From Coprinopsis marcescibilis (taxonomy: Eukaryota; Basidiomycota; Agaricomycetes; Agaricales; Psathyrellaceae), in assembly GCA_004369085.1 (NCBI GenBank), contig ML210146.1, positions 434,001-498,000 of the forward strand: DNA of 64,000 nt. The letters are read 5' to 3'. Below are positions 56,263 to 64,000 of this stretch, piece by piece. The notes beneath the pieces are model-generated. The model saw only the letters and a list, made by a program, of their open reading frames with translations, was not told where the DNA came from and did not search any database. Every line of letters starts with the position of its first letter. Positions within the stretch are counted from its first letter, which is position 1. The position numbers and the translations under genes are program-made.

Positions 56263-59200
56263 CTATGTGGTACTGAGCTTTCCGGTTGAGTGCAGACTGG
56301 TAAGCAGCCGTGCAAGTATGTCTGGTGAGTCAAGCCCAAGTCGTCGTGCAACATCCCAAGTCTCGCTCAGAGTGGCGTCTTCCAGCGACGTGTCCTTCAG
56401 GATGCGTGGCGATGTTGCACTTTCTGTCCAGTGCACGGCTCTCCCATACGAGGACACTGCCCATCGTCGCATGCTTGCACCGGCGTCAGATCCAAAGAAT
56501 AATGGCCCAGTCCTCGTTGTAAACGACGACACCACCCCTTGAACATCACTGGGACCTATGCTCCCAAACACGGCCACCTCTAGTACCGGAATACTTGGTA
56601 GTAAGCCCGTCAGTGGCGACGATTGCTCAGGGGGAACCCTCGCACGCTCTCTTGAACTGAGAACAAACTGGACCAAGGCGACTGCTGTGGGTACAGGCAT
56701 GGACGACAAATATTCTAGCAGAACATGGTTTGGGAGGTTGATTGTTCCGAATCGTCGGGGATTAAGCTGAGATGCGTTGAAACTCGGTGCAGGGGTACCA
56801 GGGAAAGTGCCACTGAGTGTTTCCCCCGCGTACAGCACTGCCCGCGAAGCAACTTCTCTGCGCAATATGGCTGCTTGTCTTGGGAGTGCGTTCCGCGAGT
56901 CGAGGAAGGGCAATCGGAGTGCCAATATGTCCAAAACGCCATATATGGGTCGGCCTTCGTAACAGGCTCTGTCGAACTCTGTGGCTTCAGTGTGCGCAGA
57001 CAACTGAAAAACACTCGTCTCCATTGAACGAATCCGATCCAGCTGTGTGGACGATAGATCTGGATAGCAAGCAATGGGCGGGGGAAAGACTGATGTTGAG
57101 GAATTAGAAAATAGATCTCGGATCGATGACGATGAAGCATTGAAGGGGAGCAATATCTGAGAGTCGGCCACAATAGCTTTGAAAGCAGGGAGATCCTCGC
57201 TTCGCTGCGACAATATGGTGGTCCAATAATTTCTCAAGGCAATTTCCCGTTGTGAGGAGGATGCTAATCAAGGAGGTCAACATGAGCGTATACAAAGTGG
57301 TAACAATCCTCTTACCCTGGGCGAAGGTGTAAGCTCGATCTAGCGCTGATTGTGCTGTCGATCCGACTCGGGAGATCTGTTCGCTAGCTGTTTGCCCTTG
57401 CGAAGCAAATGAGGCAGTGGGGTACGTCCAGGTTTGGGTGGCAAAGTTAAAGACATGCCCCGAGAATTGTGCCGTGAATGATCCTTCGTTGACGTTTGTG
57501 GGACCGTCAGTGGTTAAAGTGTTCCATGGGGCACGGTAAACGAATTTCTGCATATTCTCAGCCGATTGAGGATCCTGCGCCATCACTACATTCCACAAGA
57601 GGGCGGCTTGCGTCCAACGCGCCCTCACAGGGTACTGTTCGCGGTTGAGTCCGGTTCCCACGTCCACCAACTGAGATTGTGGAGAGCAATTGTTTTGCAA
57701 TGGGCTCCCTTGGGTGAACCAGATGCCAGTGTAGATATCACTTGCTGTAAAGTTAGTCGAGAAGACTTCGTTGACCGCAGGAATGAGGTCTATGATGTTC
57801 CGGGCCAACGCATTGCATTGGGCTCCTCCCGTACAAACACAGGTTGAATCTATAAGAGTTTATGAGCAACATGAAATCAAGAAAAGGTCAATACACCCAC
57901 CAAGATTGCATGAAATTCCTGCAAGTCTGGGAGGACAAGTGTGTTCTACGGCTTGATTGCGTTGCGCCACTACGACAGCGGCCGCGATTATGCCCGCAAT
58001 GGCAGCAGTCACGAATATTGCAATTGCTATCCATGTTCGTTTGCTTATGCGGGCGCAGCAAGAAGTGTTTGGAGGTAGCTCCCCGTCTCCAAACGAAAGA
58101 TGATCGGGCTCAGGCTCATGCTTCATCGCGAAGTCACTGTAATACAGCGGCCTCAGCGGCTTTGAAGAGTCGTATGTACCCATTGTGTCCTGTGGATAGT
58201 GATGGCTTTCGTTAGGAGCTTGGAGCTCACTGTACGAACTTATACTGTGATGAGGTTGGTAACCCTTCTCCAGCATCGTATGTAAGGCCTCTGCGCGTGT
58301 TGCAAGCTCAGGTAAAGGGGCCGATTCTTCCGCCCTCCGAGTCTGCCTTTCCATTGCAAGTGATATGTCTGGGATGCGAGGAACAGGAGGAAGCGGCTTC
58401 TTGCGCCAATTGAATAGACGCCTGACCGAAGCGGGCATGGAGAGTCGTGAAACGAACGACGGAGCAACGGAATGGACGGACTGGCGAATCTCCGGCGTGG
58501 GTCCTGGTTGGGCGGTGTTACGGAACCGTCGATGTGTAGCATACGGTGGAGGGGCTAGGCTCGGCGGGGGTTGCTGGTCAGCCTGTGCTTTGAATCGCAT
58601 GATAGAATCGTCGTCCATGGACTGGTTAGAGAGGCCATATGCGATTTCCTTCTCGTCGGATATCGACATTGGCACTGTCTGCATTGATTCAGGCCGACTA
58701 CTACTTGCGATGCTCCGAAGAGTCGCTGAGGCAATACCAACAACGGTTGGACCGTCTGCGCCTGCTGAGCGCGGAAGGTTAACATTCCTGCCCATGCTCG
58801 AGTGACCTTGCATGGAGTGTAAGGTTTCCGAATCGGATGACATTCGGCTGTTGTTCTCTCGGATCGGCGCAAATGCACTGGGAGGTGCCCTTCCAGCAGC
58901 GCGATACGCTGCTTTCGCATGACGGGAGGTGGACGGAGCTCTCGAAAGGTCCTCTCGATAGTAAGGGACAGGCGGTGGGTATGTCATTTCGGAAATACCA
59001 CTGAAGGCATCACTGGCGTAGGACTTGCGGTTCGCACGACGAAGTTCCTTATTTTCCTGCAGCAACGAGGTGATGAACGAGGTCGGGAGAAGGCGAGCTT
59101 CGTCAGGATCAACATCAATACTGGATGCACCGTCGTGCCAGTCCGACGCAGATGTGGTAGGGTGTGGCTGCGCTCCGTGCGGGCGATATGGGCCTGTGGG

Positions 59201-59563
59201 TATGCGTGGCGAGCCCTTCGGGGTAATTCTTGCAGAAGGCTCTGCGATGCTCCTCTGTGATTTTGCCGAAGGAGGTCCTTTGCGTGGGACCAGAGGGCGA
59301 GTACTGATAACAGGGGTTCCTGCAGGCGATGAGGTTGTTGATGACGACCCTCGGATCGGTGTGAGGGGGATTTCACTAGGGGGAGGGGGGAATTGGGAGT
59401 AGCTGATAGTACTCTCTGCCAAACCTGAAGCGTTGGTGTCTATAGAGGGCTTTGGCACATGTCTTGACGGCTGCAGCCGGTTCTTATCGAAACCAGAGCT
59501 GGAATCCTGGGCGGACATGGGCGTCACAGAATTCGGTCTTGCGCTGTGTCGGTCGAAACGCAA
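56263..59563 (-). CDS. Unknown single-pass membrane protein with large ectodomain
   Basis: Function not recognised. The N-terminal 500 or so residues are disordered, rich in Ser, Pro and Arg, with repeated PPPxP stretches. A single membrane helix follows, WIAIAIFVTAAIAGIIAAAV, preceded by basic CCARISKRT, which predicts the N-terminus inside. Outside comes a short Cys-containing segment (HTCPPRLAGISCNLG, CVCTGGAQCNALARNIIDLI) and then a helical domain of about 500 residues with many Asn-x-Ser/Thr sites (NFTASDIYTG, PFNASSSS, FNASQLNPRR). It ends LLTSLHSTGKLSTT at 56263. Three exons are inferred, with introns near 57850-57900 and 57245-57310. The start may be 59563 or the second ATG at 59518. 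A cell-surface or wall-sensing role would be speculation. Confidence 0.8.
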
Positions 59564-60231
59564 CAGAGGCAGGAGTGATCTCTAGGCCTTCATATGCCGT
59601 CCGATAGGCAGGGCACAGAACAGCTATAGAAAATCAAGAAGGCGTGAAACAGACCTGAGGAAAACAAATGAGAGACAGATTGAAGGACCGTGAGGATGAT
59701 AGGGAAGGGAGACGGCCAGGATGACTGGGCTGTGAATTTACTGTCACATTTAGCGTTATGTTCATCAAACACCTTGTGTTCCGTTCCTGAGATTTCTACA
59801 TCCATCATGATCAAGTTCGCATTCACAGCTCGTTATGTTTCTGCGTTCCACAATGACCACAGAATAACGCCCTTGCTTACCAGTCGCATTGGTAAAAATC
59901 ATACCATGCCTTGCTCAAACTTGCTCGCTACGACCTTACATGGGAGGAAGCGTGAACGCCGTCCGCCTTCTAAAATTCATCTGCCATCAGGAACCACAAT
60001 GTCGGGTTCGCATAGAAACAAAATACGTAATGAGCAACAGTGGGCACACCATCCAAATGTCGATATCGGATTTAAAGGTATTATGGATAGAAACCAGATT
60101 GTCGATAGAAAATACAAGTCGTAACCGAACGTTTATACGGCTGAGCAAAAACATAAATGGCGTGATATAGCAAAACGAACACAAATCTTATCATGATAAA
60201 CAGGGGGGAGCGTGAAGAGGATATCCGATCT
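59564..60231. other. Intergenic region
   Basis: 668 bases between the membrane-protein start (59563) and the Rac1 stop (60232). Plus-strand open frames such as 59690-60124 show no motif. Only the promoter of the membrane-protein gene is expected here. Confidence 0.5.
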
Positions 60232-61201
60232 CTATAGGATGACGCATTTAGGACCTGGCCTCTTGGTAACTCGGGGAGGTGGGTTCACTAAATCAGTAAC
60301 GTCAAGTTTGTTCCAGGCGCTTAGCGAAGGGAGTGACTTACAAACAGCGCGAATAGCTTCGTCAAAGACGGTCTTCAAGCCCTTCTGAGTGAGAGCTGAG
60401 CATTCCAAATACTTCACAGCGCCAATGTCCTTAGCCATTGCCACTCCCTGCGAGTATTGAATAGGTGCCATGCGACTGCAAATAGAATATGTCAAAGGAT
60501 CGAGAACAGTATCAATCTGTTAAGCGTACCGCTCGCGCAACTTCTCGATGGTACCAGGGTCTTCACGCAGATCAAGTTTAGTACCCACCAATACGATGGA
60601 TGTCGATGGCGCATGGTGCGAAATTTCGGGGTACCACTGGATTGGAGAGGGTTGTCACGGTAAGACCAATAAAGTATAGCGCTGAAACTTGCCTTTGTCC
60701 TCACGTTCTCGTAACTGGGAGGACTGACAAGGGAGAAACAGATCAAGAAGACATCCGTTTGAGGGTATGATAGGGGTCGGAGGCGGTCATAATCTTCTTG
60801 ACCAGCGGTATCCCACAATCCGAGGGAGATCGTCTTGCCATCCACCATGACATTGGCCGAGTAGTTGTCAAACACTGGGGAAGATAACTTGAGTTGGCCC
60901 CGGGCGGTTGCAACCCCAAAGAAAATTGAACACACCAGTCGGGATATATTCGCCCTAGCAACAAAGATTAGTATAACGACAGCAGAGCAAGAAAGCAGGC
61001 CGCTTACGGGGAAGGCGTTCGTTGTATACGATATGAGGAGGCAGGTCTGAAGCACATTGTTGGCATCTGGTGAATAATAGCCGCACGGAAACACGCACCT
61101 TTCCAACCGCACCATCTCCTACGACAACACCTGGCAGTAGGCAGCAAGTCAGCGCATTTCCATATCGTGAAAGAAGAGAGCGCACATTTGATAGCTTGCA
61201 T
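60232..61201 (-). CDS. RAC1: Rho-family GTPase Rac1
   Basis: Small GTPase controlling polarity, hyphal growth and NADPH oxidase in filamentous fungi. The start at 61201 gives MQAIK, spliced T|GT into [11 protein letters not shown] (P-loop). Next comes [13 protein letters not shown], then GEYIPT spliced to [20 protein letters not shown], the Rho effector loop. [20 protein letters not shown] (switch II, with the catalytic Gln) follows, then [38 protein letters not shown] (TKLD nucleotide motif) and [13 protein letters not shown]. It ends in a basic stretch and CVIL, a CaaL geranylgeranylation box, with TAG at 60232-60234. Residues [11 protein letters not shown] and the C-terminus favour Rac over Cdc42. 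Six introns are inferred. Confidence 0.94.
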
Positions 61202-61756
61202 TTTGTGCTACAGACGAAGGACAGAGAGCCGAAAGTAAGGGAAGAAGAAGGATAAAACCGTGTTGTTATCGGGTGAAACAGCAAACTGAATGGAAAGCTG
61301 TAAAGCCAAGGGGAGTGTCAGCAAGGTGAAGGGGTCAGAAAAGACAAGTATAGAGGAGTAGTAACTAGTACAGACCTCCCAGACGCAGCTACGTGAGGGT
61401 ATCAGACAAGAGGGAAAGTAAAGCCTGGCAGTTGTTGCGAATCAATGGACAAGTCTTGTTGGCCCGCTTATGCCTGTTGACCTCAAACAACTCGCAACCA
61501 TTCCTTTCCCACGCCCCGTCCCTTTCAACCTGCCGCTTCCAGACACACCGACCATCCTAGACCAAGAAAAAAATACATTTCCGTCGACATGTGGTAAATT
61601 AACTCAAGACTACAATATAGTACATAAAGACAAAAGATCAAAAAATAGCTAACTGAAATGCGTCAGATATTGTACAGCGAATTCGAATTCGGGATAGCAG
61701 GTAGCAATAGGTCGTAAGTATGTGTCGTCATCAGGTGCAACTGTACATGTATTCAG
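61202..61756. other. Intergenic region upstream of Rac1
   Basis: 555 bases between the Rac1 start and the stop of the zinc-finger gene. It is expected to carry the Rac1 promoter and 5' leader. Short frames on + (for example 61470-61652) have no motif. Confidence 0.45.
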
Positions 61757-63640
61757 TCATCCCTTCAAGGACAATCTTCGTTTCTTAGGTGGTGGACTGC
61801 ACTCATGGGACGCTTCGGGAGCTCGCTGCTTGGCAGACGAGTTGAGAGCGTCCCGTTTCTTGTCCAATTCCACAATCTCGTTGATCTCGGCTTCAATGTC
61901 ATCTGATAACGGGTCTTCCGAGAGTGTGAATGGGTCTAGCAAACCAATTCCTAGAGGAATGGGAGCAGAAGTATCGCGCCGAACGACAGGACTCTCGGGC
62001 TCGATAGAGGGGCGCGTTCGTTTGGATGGACTACCGTCGTTCACGAACACAGCTGGCCAAGGCGGTTGCAGTGAAAAGTCTAAATCGCTCGGGAACCAAT
62101 CATCTAGTCTCGACGGCGTCCTCTTGTGCATGCTCCCGCTTTTACGCCCGTGGGTAAGCGGGGAGAAGTCCCGGCTCAGACGTCTGGTATGTTTTTCGAG
62201 TGGCGAACCCAAAGGACCCCTGACCAACCAGCTTCGAGGGAAACCTCTAGTGCGAATGGCTGAGGTGGATGGTGTCTTGAGCTCGTCGGAGTAAACATCA
62301 TTGGGTGTCGATGTCGGTGAAGAACGGAACATAAAGGGGCTAGAGTCGAGTCCAGTAGGCTTGATAGATGGCGTCGTCGCTTCTCGTACAAGCATGGTGA
62401 GAGAGAAATTCCTGGTGGCAGAATGAAGGGGGTGACTTGGGCTACCGAACCTCCAAGGCTGGTCGGAGGGCAGACGTGCGGGCGAATGGCGAAAAGAAGG
62501 GGTAACGGAAGGGTCGTATGGGGAAGCTGGGACCACTGCGCGAGGCGATAATGTCGGTTCATGGTCAATCACTTTAGAATCATCGTGGTCCGAGGTCAAA
62601 GGGGGCTGTGGCGAGGTCGGCGGTGTGGGGTGAGGGCCATCGGAAGTGGGTCGTTTGAGCTCTGGTACGTCTTCTGTGGGTAAATCTTCTATTTGAGTGG
62701 CTGATGAAGAGGCTTCCGAATGTGAAACCTGAGCCTTCCGTGCCGAATCGGGCTTAATTGTGATAGTAGGCTTCATTGTCGAGCGAAACCTAGACTTGTG
62801 AGAAGTATTCTCTGGTTCTGTTTGGGGAGCAACTTGCAAACTCAGGATTTGGTCGTGAGGTTCTTCCCGGGAACGAGATGGCTCCGATTGCTTGTTTTCC
62901 TCTGTTATGAGTGGGCGTAAGTTCACAGAAACAGCGATTGGCAAATGACACCGACTTCCTGAACCCCTTCCCCTTGGTCGATCGTTTCCGTCCCTTCTAT
63001 TCGACATTGCAATCTTGTGTTTCTCATAAACGTGTCGCCTCCACATACTCTTTGCGTTCACACCGGCATATGTCCTCCTGCAGAAGGTGCACCTGAGTCG
63101 GGGTTCCTCCCCCTCTGGCCAGCCTTCAGATCCGCGATCCTTCAGGTCTTTTTTCTTGGCGGGGCACCACCCCCTTGGGGGCTCAAGAATGTTGGGATAT
63201 GGAATTGCAGTAGTGCTGTTGTTGGTTGCCGAGGCGAAATCATTGGGGTCGAGGAACCATTCTGGGTTGTCTGCCATGACTTGATAAGAAATCCCTTCGG
63301 GATGTTGGTGCGAGTTGGGGAAATCATTGAAGGGGGGATGAAGGAAGACGACATCTGGGTCGTTTGGTTGGGGATCCATGCCCGGAATGGCCAGCGAATC
63401 GTGCGATCTTGACTGCTGACGTGTTGGGAAAGACTTTGAGCGGCCGTCGGATTGCCCATAGGGCGCATGAGGAGTATATGGAAGAGGTTGGAAGGACTTT
63501 GCGGCTGGAGCGAAGAATTCCAGAGCAGAAGTCGATGATATTCTACGTTTCGCTAATTTAGCGACTATACTGGACGCTGAATTAGCTGAATTGGCCGAAA
63601 ACGACAGCGAAGGGCCCAATGGGACCCTCGATTCAGACAT
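61757..63640 (-). CDS. Putative zinc-finger regulatory protein (single exon)
   Basis: An intronless 627-residue protein, unusual among its neighbours. Most of it is disordered and rich in Pro, Ser and Thr. At residues 184-208 it has one zinc-finger-like motif, C-x2-C-x15-H-x4-H (within RLRCTFCRRTYAGVNAKSMW and RRHVYEKHKI). The x15 spacing is longer than the usual x12 of C2H2 fingers. A basic stretch follows (AMSNRRDGNDRPRGRGSGSR). The C-terminus has DPFTLSEDPLSDDIEAEINE, a helix, and ends PPPKKRRLSLKG, a likely nuclear localisation signal. I recall the finger region from other Agaricomycete proteins of unknown role. DNA binding and nuclear location are inferred only. Confidence 0.8.
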   Translation of the reverse strand: MSESRVPLGPSLSFSANSANSASSIVAKLAKRRISSTSALEFFAPAAKSFQPLPYTPHAPYGQSDGRSKSFPTRQQSRSHDSLAIPGMDPQPNDPDVVFLHPPFNDFPNSHQHPEGISYQVMADNPEWFLDPNDFASATNNSTTAIPYPNILEPPRGWCPAKKKDLKDRGSEGWPEGEEPRLRCTFCRRTYAGVNAKSMWRRHVYEKHKIAMSNRRDGNDRPRGRGSGSRCHLPIAVSVNLRPLITEENKQSEPSRSREEPHDQILSLQVAPQTEPENTSHKSRFRSTMKPTITIKPDSARKAQVSHSEASSSATQIEDLPTEDVPELKRPTSDGPHPTPPTSPQPPLTSDHDDSKVIDHEPTLSPRAVVPASPYDPSVTPSFRHSPARLPSDQPWRFGSPSHPLHSATRNFSLTMLVREATTPSIKPTGLDSSPFMFRSSPTSTPNDVYSDELKTPSTSAIRTRGFPRSWLVRGPLGSPLEKHTRRLSRDFSPLTHGRKSGSMHKRTPSRLDDWFPSDLDFSLQPPWPAVFVNDGSPSKRTRPSIEPESPVVRRDTSAPIPLGIGLLDPFTLSEDPLSDDIEAEINEIVELDKKRDALNSSAKQRAPEASHECSPPPKKRRLSLKG

Positions 63641-63876
63641 GGTTGCAAGAAACAGAAAGCTAAGAGCGATGATAGCAGAAAACTACGGCGAAAATGAATA
63701 GAGAAAATGTGGTGGTGATGGTCAGGAACAAGGAAGGCGGGCGGTGTTTACCATGATTCTCTGTTTATTGCCTCGAGGCTTACTTTACACGCGGGACGCG
63801 TCCATCACGTGATCGCGCAATTATTTTTAAAGAAATCAATATTTGAGCACTCAGCACTATCGAAAGTACTCCAAAC

Positions 63877-64000
63877 TCAAAAGATCAAGGAAATGTATCT
63901 AAGACCGTACGTCCTTTGGTAAAATTCAGAGGTCGTAAAGAGGAGAGCACATACCCTGCGATCATCATTGAGCCACCAAGAGGTGTGATTGGGCCAAGGA
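63877..64000 (-). CDS. DUF423/TMEM256 family membrane protein, 3' end only
   Basis: Partial gene running off the right edge. The visible penultimate exon encodes LGPITPLGGSMMIAG, the conserved 'TPxGG' segment near the end of DUF423/TMEM256 proteins. An intron (about 63901-63956) then joins GG|A to give GYISLIF and a stop at 63877-63879. The family comprises small membrane proteins with about four helices and no established function. Identification rests on this short C-terminal motif. Confidence 0.6.
   Translation of the reverse strand, partial: PWPNHTSWWLNDDRRVCALLFTTSEFYQRTYGLRYISLIF

Overview
The window is nuclear DNA from a filamentous basidiomycete, most likely an Agaricomycete mushroom-type fungus. 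It has about 33 protein genes in 64 kb on both strands, with gaps mostly of 60-700 bases. Nearly every gene is broken by many short introns (about 47-65 bases, GT...AG with CTAAC-like branch sites). Several predicted proteins are of types I associate with Agaricomycetes: the small four-helix membrane protein at 24.6 kb, the small 'WRD' proteins at 22.7 and 26.5 kb, and zinc-cluster regulators with a long last cysteine loop. No tRNA, rRNA, transposon, CRISPR array or prophage is visible. Gene structures below were spliced by hand; where I give exon limits, the reading frame was checked across the junctions.

Layout. 0.5-3.4 kb: a putative regulator (-) and a bZIP-like coiled-coil protein (+). 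3.6-8.0 kb: a GRIP-domain golgin and the peroxin PEX14 (both -). 8.2-11.7 kb: Mediator subunit MED5 (+). 11.9-13.7 kb: a vacuolar-type zinc transporter (-). 14.0-16.5 kb: eIF3h and a secreted expansin-like protein (+). 17.1-19.9 kb: the ribosome biogenesis factor IPI1 (-). 20.1-26.9 kb: a secreted/membrane region with a GH5 mannanase, an NPC2-like lipid transfer protein, a tetraspan protein and two WRD paralogues. 27.7-30.9 kb: mitochondrial bL17, an SMP-30-type lactonase and mitochondrial acyl carrier protein (all -). 31.6-35.4 kb: ribosomal protein uL13, a triple-KH RNA-binding protein and a NUFIP1-like snoRNP assembly factor (all +). 35.4-41.7 kb: a large M16 peptidase (-) and an NGL2-type exonuclease (+). 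42.0-45.7 kb: a RhoGEF (-) and an unknown protein (+) starting 59 bases apart. 45.8-56.0 kb, all (-): zinc-cluster regulator 1, a YjbQ-family protein, CPSF30, prephenate dehydratase and zinc-cluster regulator 2. 56.3-64 kb, all (-): an unknown single-pass membrane protein, the Rac1 GTPase, a zinc-finger protein and the 3' end of a DUF423/TMEM256 gene.

How the genes relate. This is mostly housekeeping content, not one pathway. Loose themes are mitochondrial function (bL17m, ACP, perhaps the M16 peptidase), RNA metabolism (uL13, KH, NUFIP1, IPI1, CPSF30, NGL2, eIF3h), Rho signalling (a RhoGEF and Rac1, 16 kb apart) and plant cell-wall attack (mannanase, expansin-like protein).

Most striking observation. 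Several genes contain microexons that simple ORF calling cannot see. The YjbQ gene needs exons of 23, 12 and 6 bases. The Zn2Cys6 motif of the 52.9-56.0 kb regulator is assembled from exons of 12, 18 and 5 bases. In each case the spliced frame restores the family motif residue by residue. I did not find a defence system, biosynthetic cluster or other clearly new multi-gene system.
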